A stretch of DNA of 6,860 nucleotides from Deltaproteobacteria bacterium (GTDB lineage Bacteria; Desulfobacterota; Desulfovibrionia; Desulfovibrionales; Desulfovibrionaceae). Below, piece after piece: positions 1 to 5,392 of this stretch. Positions within the stretch are counted from its first letter, which is position 1; each line of letters opens with the position of its first letter. Position numbers and translations under genes: made by a program. The DNA is taken from assembly GCA_020861205.1 (NCBI GenBank), contig JAJBSY010000187.1:1-6860 (forward strand), given 5' to 3'. The notes beneath the pieces are model-generated. The model had not been told where the DNA came from. It ran no database searches and was given only the letters and a program-made list of their open reading frames with translations.

Positions 1-1660
1 TGACGGCCTCGTGCGGCGCTGGGCCTATCGCTATTATGGTTCCCCGGACCACCCGGTTCTGAACTGGGAAGACCCCTCGACCGGCGCGCGTCGGATTCTT
101 TCCGGCAGCGCCATCCGCAACGTGGGCATTCTCGGCTCCGCCCTCATCGGTATGCGGCTCGACGGTTTGTACGGTCTTGACGCCGCCGCCCCCGATTCCC
201 GGCCGCAATTCGTCCCCTCTCCCGGCGACGAGGCGGCCGTGGCCATCAGCCGGGAAGTCCGCCGGTACGGCGGCTGGGCCTGGCTGCGGGACGAAATTCC
301 CCTTTCCCTCGTGCGCGAGCTGCTTCCCGAAGGCCCGGACTTTTTCCGGGATTCAGTCTTTTCCCCCGGCATCGAACACGCCGTGCTGACGGGCTCCACC
401 GCCCTGCTGGAAGCCATGGTCGACGACGCGCTGGTTCTCGGGCTGGATATGCGCCGTTTCGTCCATGCGACCGGCGGCGAAAAAGGAATCGACTACGACC
501 TGCCCCATCTGGCCGAAGTCGCTTCCGGCAATACGGACGCAAGCGTGCTGCTCCCCTCCCGGGCCGGGGAATTGCGTGAAAACGCGATCAAGGAAGCGAT
601 GCGTGCCGTGTATGCCGCGACAGTTTCCTCGCCGCGCGGAGACGACAAACCGCCCCTGCAGAAAAAACACCTGTACACAACGCCAGTCGGCCTTGCGGCC
701 CTGGCGCTCGGCGCGGGCAACGCCCACTCGGTTACCGGCGGCATGGAGCCGCTTCTTCGCGACGGCCATTTTCTGCAAGTCTTTATCCGGGCCATGATGC
801 CGGGATTGTTCATGATTTCGGGACAGGACCTGACCGGCGCCTTTCCCCTGAGCTGGTATGCCATGAGCGACGCGGCGGAAGGCTGGGACGTGGCCCTGGC
901 TTCCCGCGGCGCGCACGCCTATACCCAGTCCGTTCCGGATGGCGCCGTCACCGCCCTTGGCGTGCCCAGGGTACGGACCCTCTACTCCACTCCCGACGTC
1001 CAGATGCTTGAGGAAGATTCCTTCGTCGCCCGCCTTTCGGAAGCGCTGGCCATCCGGACGTCGTACGCCCTGGCCAACGGATCCCTTTACGGCCGGTTCA
1101 AAACCACGGAGCCGGGCTGCTTCGCCTTCGCGGTCGTTATGCCGCCGCCGGAAGCGGCGGCCCCCGAAGGGGCCGGGAAACCGGCCGAGCCGGCCGCGGC
1201 CCTCGCGGATTCCTTCCCGCACGCTCCCGCCAACGCCTCTTCGGAACGGAAGGAAGCGTCCCCGGCTGCCGCCGCGGACGAGGGAGCGGGGATCAGCGAT
1301 TCCGCAGCCCGCCGGAAACCGACCCCGGCCGAGCGCGTGAAACAACAGCACGAGCAAACGGAACGGTTGCGCCGGCAATTGGAGCGGAAAATCGTTACCG
1401 CCCCCTCGTCGGCCGGTTTGACCCATTCCGGGGACGCAGCCCTGATCGTGGTGGTCAATTTCTCCCAAAAACCCATCCGGCAAGTTCTCAATCTGTACAA
1501 CGACCCCGTGTTGCGGCGCATACGCCAAAAAGGCGAACCGGCGTTGCTGACCAAGGATCACACGGGTAAGGGCGATATAGCGATGAGCCATGGCGAACAA
1601 ACCGTGACGGTGACGCTCGGCCCCTGGCGGTGCGCCGCCGTACTCATCGGCAAACCCTGA
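1..1660 (+). CDS. GH13 / trehalose synthase-like protein, 5'-truncated by window edge
   Basis: The reading frame is open through the left edge, so the gene starts outside the window. The GTG at 11 lies inside a fold and is unlikely to be the start. Residues here are counted from that GTG, giving 549 to the stop. Seen: GMRLD at 47-51 fits GH13 conserved region II, where the Asp is the nucleophile. Further on are LYTTPVGLAA (221-230) and MPGLFMISGQDL (263-274), typical of the late TIM barrel of TreS/amylase-like proteins. The C-terminal beta domain has strands near 370-377 and 477-484 and ends in GPWRCAAVLIG. Residues about 378-472 form a Pro/Ala/Glu-rich then Lys/Arg/Gln/Glu-rich insertion between those strands. 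Oddity: where relatives should carry the region IV His-Asp pair, this protein reads GGEKGID (155-161). No clear region III Glu motif is visible either. Family members interconvert or transfer alpha-glucosides in the cytoplasm, but catalysis here is doubtful. The next gene follows after 10 bases. Family assignment fairly sure; substrate unknown. Confidence 0.72.
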   Translation, partial: DGLVRRWAYRYYGSPDHPVLNWEDPSTGARRILSGSAIRNVGILGSALIGMRLDGLYGLDAAAPDSRPQFVPSPGDEAAVAISREVRRYGGWAWLRDEIPLSLVRELLPEGPDFFRDSVFSPGIEHAVLTGSTALLEAMVDDALVLGLDMRRFVHATGGEKGIDYDLPHLAEVASGNTDASVLLPSRAGELRENAIKEAMRAVYAATVSSPRGDDKPPLQKKHLYTTPVGLAALALGAGNAHSVTGGMEPLLRDGHFLQVFIRAMMPGLFMISGQDLTGAFPLSWYAMSDAAEGWDVALASRGAHAYTQSVPDGAVTALGVPRVRTLYSTPDVQMLEEDSFVARLSEALAIRTSYALANGSLYGRFKTTEPGCFAFAVVMPPPEAAAPEGAGKPAEPAAALADSFPHAPANASSERKEASPAAAADEGAGISDSAARRKPTPAERVKQQHEQTERLRRQLERKIVTAPSSAGLTHSGDAALIVVVNFSQKPIRQVLNLYNDPVLRRIRQKGEPALLTKDHTGKGDIAMSHGEQTVTVTLGPWRCAAVLIGKP

Positions 1661-1670
1661 CGGGACGGGC

Positions 1671-2441
1671 ATGGCAGCCACGCTGAAATTCAGTATCGTC
1701 ATCGCCACCCTGAACGGAGCCCGGACGCTCAGGCGAACGCTGGGGTCCGTTTTCACCCAGACCTGTCCGGATTGGGAAATCATCGTGCAGGATGGGGGGT
1801 CCACCGACGGCACCCTCGATATCCTGAAAGGCTGCGGCAGCCACCTGCACTGGCGGTCCGAGCCGGATAACGGCATCTACGACGCCTGGAACAAGGCGCT
1901 CGAGCGGGTAACGGGCGACTGGGTCCTGTTTTTGGGGGCGGACGACTGCCTGCTGCACGGGCGCGTGCTCGCCCAGTGCCGCCGCCATCTCGCCGCGCTG
2001 CCCCAAAGAATCCAATTCGCTTACGGGGCGCTTTTGCAAGGCGACGGCAAAGAGGACGGGGAAAACATCTGCATCAACCGCTCCTTGCGCGACGCCTACC
2101 ATTTCTTCCTGCTCGACATGCCGATGCAGTTCCCGGCCACGTTCATCCGGGCCTCTCTTTTCCGCGACCACGCCTTCGACACCCGGTACGCCATCGCAAG
2201 CGACTACGAATTCGCGGCCCGGCTTGCGACACGCGACAACATCGCCCGCCTGCCCGTCCGGGTGGCCTTCATGCAGCGCGGCGGGGTAAGCGACAATGCG
2301 GCCACCGGCGCGAAGCTCCGCCGGGAGCGGGACCGCATCCTGCGCACGGTGGTGGCCCCCAAGGCGCACGAATTCGTCCTGGCGATCGCGGACCGGCATG
2401 ACGATTACGATATCGCCCTGGAACCCATCCCGGAAGGCTAG
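1671..2441 (+). CDS. Family 2 glycosyltransferase (GT-A fold)
   Basis: This is a 256-residue protein with the usual GT2 order. A nucleotide-binding first strand SIVIATLNG (8-16) is followed by QDGGSTDGT (40-48), the acidic DNGIYDAWNK (66-75), and FLGADD (87-92), the likely metal/nucleotide-sugar DxD-type site. SDYEFAARL (177-185) probably holds the catalytic-base region. The whole is a compact single domain with no signal peptide or membrane segment, so it probably works in the cytoplasm, transferring a sugar from an activated donor to a polysaccharide or lipid-linked acceptor. It resembles the WcaE-like branch of colanic acid transferases; donor and acceptor cannot be read from sequence. The ATG was chosen because it starts just before the first beta strand. 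The upstream GGGACGGG is only a weak ribosome-binding site. It lies 10 bases after the GH13-like gene, suggesting cotranscription and perhaps coupled translation. Family assignment is firm. Confidence 0.9.
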   Translation: MAATLKFSIVIATLNGARTLRRTLGSVFTQTCPDWEIIVQDGGSTDGTLDILKGCGSHLHWRSEPDNGIYDAWNKALERVTGDWVLFLGADDCLLHGRVLAQCRRHLAALPQRIQFAYGALLQGDGKEDGENICINRSLRDAYHFFLLDMPMQFPATFIRASLFRDHAFDTRYAIASDYEFAARLATRDNIARLPVRVAFMQRGGVSDNAATGAKLRRERDRILRTVVAPKAHEFVLAIADRHDDYDIALEPIPEG

Positions 2442-2456
2442 GGCATTGCAGCGTTG

Positions 2457-2490
2457 AAAAAACTCTGTAAGGATTTGTCTCCAAATCCTT
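2457..2490 (-). terminator. Possible terminator for the amidohydrolase transcript
   Basis: A perfect 9-bp inverted repeat (AAGGATTTG at 2469-2477, CAAATCCTT at 2482-2490) encloses a 4-base loop. Read on the minus strand, six T residues (2457-2462) follow the hairpin after a 6-base gap. The gap is longer than in a textbook intrinsic terminator, and the site lies about 115 bases past the minus-strand stop codon. On the plus strand no T-run follows the stem. It could instead be a dispersed palindromic repeat. Confidence 0.45.
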
Positions 2491-2544
2491 GTGCGAAGCT
2501 CACATACCGGACTCCGTTTGGGCTGGGGAGGGCCCGTGGCGGAG

Positions 2545-2605
2545 CGGCGCTGAAGCGGCCGCGCGTGACATGCCGCGTTCAGGCCCCGCCCTTGCGCCGT
2601 TTTTT
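2545..2605 (+). terminator. Possible terminator of the GH13-like/glycosyltransferase operon
   Basis: An outer perfect 6-bp stem (CGGCGC 2545-2550 with GCGCCG 2594-2599) is followed at once by six T residues (2600-2605). Inside it, TGAAGCGGC (2551-2559) pairs with 2572-2581 with one bulged G at 2577. About 12 unpaired bases lie on the 3' side. The imperfect, branched shape lowers confidence, but stem plus T-run is in the right orientation about 100 bases after the glycosyltransferase stop. Confidence 0.4.
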
Positions 2606-4006
2606 CTATCGGTACTTCTCCATAGTCGCCTTGTTGGCGTCCAGCGGCGGCTGGATGTGATCCGGGATGAGGCTTGCGAACTTCCTGCCGGCCATGCGCT
2701 CTTCCTGTTCCTTCCAGGCTTCGGCCACTATTTCCGGCTTGAGCAGCAACTCGACGGCCGAGTTGGCCAACACCTTCGCGGCATAGCCAACGGCCCGCCT
2801 TCCGACGCTGGTGCCGGTGGACGCGGTAATCACCCAATGATGCAACGCCGGGCCGGGCATGACGGCGGGCCAGAAGGATCCCATGGGCGCGAACCAGGAA
2901 TATTCCGAGGTATCGCAGACGGGCGCGTCCAGCGTGGACGGCGGCACTATTTCACGGGAGATGCCGACCGGCTCGCTGCCAGCGCTCGTCTGCATCTCCT
3001 TCATGATCCGGTCTTCCTCGGGCGTTACGTCCATAAGGCCTATTTCCTCGAAATTCCGGTGGATGAGCCGGCCCAGCACCTCGTTGGGGATCTTCTCGTG
3101 GATGGCGGTCACCAGTTCCGCTTCCACCGTGGTGCCGGTGGCGAGAGCCGCCCCTTTGGCGCAATTGTCGATGCGTTCCATGACGTCGGTCATGATCTCC
3201 GTGGTATTGAACCGGCCCACGTACCAGGCCGTGGTCTTGTCCGGCACCACGCTCGGGAACTCCGGCCCCACGTTGGAGAAGGTGTAGTTGATGGTGTTGG
3301 CCGCGGCCTCCGTACCCGGCTTGATATGCTCGCGCAGCATTTCGACGGCATGGCCCATCAGCATGGCCGCGTCCAGTGAGCTTCTGCCGTTCCACGGAGA
3401 GTTGCCGTGGGCGGTTTTGCCGCTGAAATGGTAATACTTGTTGAAATAGGCGTTGGCGCTCCTGGAGACGAAGGTATGATTGATGAACGGGTGCCAGTCG
3501 AGGAACACGTCGATATCGTCGAACAGGCCCGCGCGGGCCATGAACGGCTTGCCGATGCAGATCTCCTCCGCCGGGGTGCCGAGAATCCTGACCGTGCCGG
3601 AAAGCCCGAATTTCTCCATCGCGTACCGTTGGGCCACGCCCGCCTGAACCGCTCCGGCGCCCAGCAGGCAGTGCCCGCAGCCGTGGCCGGGACCGCCTTC
3701 CACGACCGGTTCCTTCCGGGTGGAAACCGTTTGGGAAAGCCCGGGCAACGCGTCGTATTCCACGCTGTATGCCACCACGGGCTTGCCGCCGCCCCAGGTG
3801 GCCACGAAGGCCGTGGGGATGCCGGCGACGCCTTTCTCCACGCGGAACCCGTGTTTCTCGCACAGGGACGTGATGTACGCGAACGCCCGGAACTCCTGCA
3901 TGGCGAGTTCCGGGTTGTCCCGCAGGTACATGGCGCAGTCCGCGAACTCGTCCTTGTTTTGTTCCACCCAATCCGTGACAAATCGTTTCACCGCAACCAA
4001 ATCCAT
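2606..4006 (-). CDS. M20-family amidohydrolase, AbgB-like (N-acyl amino acid / aminobenzoyl-glutamate hydrolase type)
   Basis: This 466-residue protein is close to the length of E. coli AbgB (about 480). Seen: GHGCGH (107-112) supplies Cys110 and His112; TPAEE (144-148) supplies the catalytic Glu147 and metal ligand Glu148; DWHP (170-173) and GPALHHW (385-391) supply further His ligands. This is the full two-metal set expected of M20 amidohydrolases. The segment between about 190 and 305 is the usual lid/dimerisation domain, opening with SGKTAHG (195-201). No signal peptide is visible, so it is probably cytoplasmic. Family knowledge: such enzymes cleave an amide bond to release an amino acid (p-aminobenzoyl-glutamate, or indole-3-acetyl or other N-acyl amino acids). 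The start is supported by AGGAGG (complement of 4011-4016) four bases before the ATG. It is divergent from a LysR-type gene that likely controls it. No abgA partner or abgT transporter lies in the window, so substrate is open and I give no symbol. Confidence 0.88.
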   Translation of the reverse strand: MDLVAVKRFVTDWVEQNKDEFADCAMYLRDNPELAMQEFRAFAYITSLCEKHGFRVEKGVAGIPTAFVATWGGGKPVVAYSVEYDALPGLSQTVSTRKEPVVEGGPGHGCGHCLLGAGAVQAGVAQRYAMEKFGLSGTVRILGTPAEEICIGKPFMARAGLFDDIDVFLDWHPFINHTFVSRSANAYFNKYYHFSGKTAHGNSPWNGRSSLDAAMLMGHAVEMLREHIKPGTEAAANTINYTFSNVGPEFPSVVPDKTTAWYVGRFNTTEIMTDVMERIDNCAKGAALATGTTVEAELVTAIHEKIPNEVLGRLIHRNFEEIGLMDVTPEEDRIMKEMQTSAGSEPVGISREIVPPSTLDAPVCDTSEYSWFAPMGSFWPAVMPGPALHHWVITASTGTSVGRRAVGYAAKVLANSAVELLLKPEIVAEAWKEQEERMAGRKFASLIPDHIQPPLDANKATMEKYR

Positions 4007-4136
4007 AAGCCCTCCTGTCCGGCGTCGGCCGGGTTTACACCGTCGCGCTCCGATGGTACAAAATCACACAAATTGCATTCACATCAAAACGATTATTTTT
4101 CGCATTATCGTGAATAATATTCACAATGAGGATTGC
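4007..4136. promoter_or_regulatory. Divergent control region between amidohydrolase and LysR-type regulator
   Basis: About 130 bases separate the two start codons. From about 4055 to 4135 the DNA is distinctly AT-rich compared with the surrounding genes, as expected for back-to-back promoters. TCACA occurs three times in the same orientation (4064-4068, 4079-4083, 4121-4125). I could not fix -10 and -35 boxes for either direction with confidence. Both genes have good ribosome-binding sites at the edges: AGGAGG on the minus strand at 4011-4016 and GAGG at 4128-4131 on the plus strand. Confidence 0.7.
4110..4124. promoter_or_regulatory. Probable LysR-type regulator binding site (T-N11-A palindrome)
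   Basis: GTGAATA-A-TATTCAC is a perfect inverted repeat with 7-base arms and a single central base. Inside it, T4111 and A4123 are separated by exactly 11 bases, the T-N11-A form recognised by LysR-type regulators. It ends 12 bases before the regulator's ATG, just upstream of its ribosome-binding site. Binding here would fit autorepression and control of the divergent amidohydrolase. Binding is inferred from form and position only. Confidence 0.6.
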
Positions 4137-5093
4137 ATGCCGCACCGGACACGCTCCCTGCCGGACAGGATCAACTGGGCGCTCTTGCGCATGTTTCTGA
4201 CGGTCGCCGAGGAAAAAAGCCTCAGCCGGGCCGCCGAGCGGCTGAACCTTACCCCGTCCGCCGTCAGCCACGCCCTGAAGCGCCTGGAAGAACAGGCGGG
4301 CGCGCGGCTGGTGGAACGCAACCACCAGCGGTTTTCCCCGACCGGGCTGGGGGTGATGCTCCACGAGGCGGCGAAGGATGTATATAAACGCATCAACGCG
4401 CTGGACGGCTCGTTCCGCGACGGCGCGCACGCCATCTCGGGCACGCTGAACCTGCTCCTGCTCAGCACGCTGGTTTCCGAGACGTTCGACGCGTTTCTCG
4501 AAGATTTCCGCAAACGCTTCCCCCTGCTCAAGATACAGATTGAAACGCTACAAAGCTCGGAAATACTGGCCAAAATAGCGCGCAACACCCCGGCGGTGGG
4601 TCTGGCTCTCTGCCCCAGGGAACAGGAGGGCATCCGGCGCCTGCCGCTCATCCGGCAACGCTACTCGCTGTATTGCGGACGGAACCATCCGCTGTTTTCT
4701 CAAAAGACCGTCCGCAAGAAAGACCTGGTCCACGAGAATTTCGTCTCTTTTTTCAGCGACCAGATGGGTGACAGCCTGGCCGCGCTGGCGGAATACAGGG
4801 AGAGGAACGGGTTCACGGGCATGGTGGTGGCCTCGGCCAACAACCAGGACGAGGTGAAGCGCCTGCTGTGCGCGGGGTACGGCATAGGGTGCCTGGCGGA
4901 CGATTCCGCGCGCAAGGACGTGCTGGAAGGCCGGCTCCGGCAACTGCCGCCCGAAAAGGGAATCGCCGACGTGCCCGTGTATCTGGTTTGGAGCCGCCAC
5001 CGGCCGTTGGGACAGGGGGAAAAGATTTGTATCGAGGGCCTGTGCGCGGCGTTCGGCCGCCAGGCGCCGTGGGGAGGCGACGATTTGTCCTGA
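4137..5093 (+). CDS. LysR-type transcriptional regulator
   Basis: This 318-residue protein has standard LysR-family length. Residues about 13-73 form the winged helix-turn-helix: WALLRMFLTVAEEKSLSRAA, then TPSAVSHALKRLEEQAGARL, then the wing with FSPTG (66-70). A linker helix follows at about 75-98, then the periplasmic-binding-protein-like effector domain from about 103 to 308. The frame is open far upstream, but the ATG at 4137 is chosen because GAGG lies five bases before it and the protein then starts just before the DNA-binding domain. Family members bind DNA as tetramers and respond to a small molecule, often a substrate or product of the adjacent divergent gene. Here that suggests the acyl amino acid split by the M20 enzyme, or its product. 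The palindrome in front of the gene is the likely operator. No sign of truncation. Family assignment certain, ligand unknown. Confidence 0.93.
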   Translation: MPHRTRSLPDRINWALLRMFLTVAEEKSLSRAAERLNLTPSAVSHALKRLEEQAGARLVERNHQRFSPTGLGVMLHEAAKDVYKRINALDGSFRDGAHAISGTLNLLLLSTLVSETFDAFLEDFRKRFPLLKIQIETLQSSEILAKIARNTPAVGLALCPREQEGIRRLPLIRQRYSLYCGRNHPLFSQKTVRKKDLVHENFVSFFSDQMGDSLAALAEYRERNGFTGMVVASANNQDEVKRLLCAGYGIGCLADDSARKDVLEGRLRQLPPEKGIADVPVYLVWSRHRPLGQGEKICIEGLCAAFGRQAPWGGDDLS

Positions 5094-5170
5094 GTGGCGG
5101 GAAACGCCCGACCTCCATGGCCGGACCGGCCCGGCGGAAGGCCGCCCAGGCGCTAAGCCCGCTCGGGCGC

Positions 5171-5220
5171 CGGCAGCGGATACGTACGCGGGTAAGGAAC
5201 GTTTTGCGCGTCCGCTGCCG
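5171..5220. repeat. 10-bp perfect inverted repeat with 30-base spacer
   Basis: CGGCAGCGGA (5171-5180) is exactly complementary in reverse to TCCGCTGCCG (5211-5220). CGCG at 5187-5190 can pair with CGCG at 5207-5210 immediately inside the 3' arm, leaving a 6-base bulge on the 5' side. The result would be a 14-bp interrupted stem with a 16-base loop, plausible as an RNA structure or a protein-binding site. Function unknown. Confidence 0.6.
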
Positions 5221-5251
5221 CGTGGTTTCCACAGCCGCACCGCGCGGACCG

Positions 5252-5278
5252 TGGCGGCCTGTCTCCCCGAAGCCGCCA
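5252..5278. repeat. 7-bp inverted repeat
   Basis: TGGCGGC (5252-5258) pairs with GCCGCCA (5272-5278) around a 13-base loop. It abuts the stronger hairpin that begins at 5278. In this GC-rich setting a repeat of this size can arise by chance. Confidence 0.4.
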
Positions 5279-5312
5279 AGCCCGGCAGCGCTACGCTAGC
5301 GCTTCCGGGCTT
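5278..5312. repeat. Strong 35-base hairpin upstream of ettA
   Basis: AAGCCCGG (5278-5285) pairs with CCGGGCTT (5305-5312). After one C/T mismatch, AGCGCTA (5287-5293) pairs with TAGCGCT (5297-5303) around a 3-base loop. That is 15 base pairs with one mismatch. No T-run follows on either strand. It may help end the LysR-type transcript in a Rho-dependent or structural way, act as a repetitive extragenic palindrome, or regulate ettA. Its last two bases overlap the possible ettA -35 box. Confidence 0.65.
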
Positions 5313-5339
5313 GACCCATTCGGTGCCGGATTGTAAGGT
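5311..5339 (+). promoter_or_regulatory. ettA: Possible sigma-70-type promoter for ettA
   Basis: TTGACC (5311-5316) matches the -35 consensus at five of six bases. After a 17-base spacer comes TAAGGT (5334-5339), a poor -10 with three of six matches. It lies 54 bases upstream of the ettA start, a sensible distance. The weak -10 box keeps this tentative. Confidence 0.35.
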
Positions 5340-5392
5340 TTCGCGATTTATCCAGTTCCTTCCGGAACAACGCCGTCCCCAACGAGGACTCC

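Larger units (their letters stand above)
5094..5392. other. Intergenic region rich in inverted repeats, no convincing gene
   Basis: No reading frame here has a credible start, ribosome-binding site or recognisable product. Those that cross it are extensions of shadow frames. What it does hold is a run of potential hairpins: GGCGG/CCGCC at 5133-5146, GCCC/GGGC at 5157-5168, a 10-bp repeat at 5171-5220, a 7-bp repeat at 5252-5278, and a long hairpin at 5278-5312. None is followed by a T-run, so none is a textbook intrinsic terminator. A possible ettA promoter begins at 5311. Confidence 0.6.

Noticed and set aside
11..13. GTG at 11 as the true start of the first gene
   Set aside because: The frame is open to the window edge, and the sequence just after the GTG is mid-barrel, only about 50 residues before the GH13 region II motif.
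353..1876. Long minus-strand open frame (507 codons) opposite the GH13-like gene
   Set aside because: It is a shadow of high GC content. The predicted protein is Gly/Arg-rich with no recognisable domain, and the opposite strand holds clear family motifs and a natural gene boundary at 1660/1671.
1644..2837. Minus-strand open frame (397 codons) covering the glycosyltransferase and the convergent gap
   Set aside because: It overlaps the GT2 gene and the end of the amidohydrolase, shows no domain, and crosses both terminator-like structures.
4064..4083. CRP-type operator suggested by the TCACA motifs
   Set aside because: The copies are direct repeats, not the inverted TGTGA-N6-TCACA arrangement, so no CRP site is supported.
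2489..4117. Two long plus-strand open frames (2489-3379 and 3407-4117) opposite the amidohydrolase
   Set aside because: They are antisense shadows of a gene with a full M20 metal-site pattern and a strong ribosome-binding site.
3720..4136. N-terminal extension of the LysR-type protein back to 3720
   Set aside because: The extra residues overlap the divergent amidohydrolase and its promoter and have no domain. The ATG at 4137 has a good ribosome-binding site and gives the standard family length.
4548..5279. Minus-strand open frames opposite the LysR-type gene and in the following gap
   Set aside because: They are Arg/Pro-rich with no domain and no clear start signal, and they overlap a certain gene.
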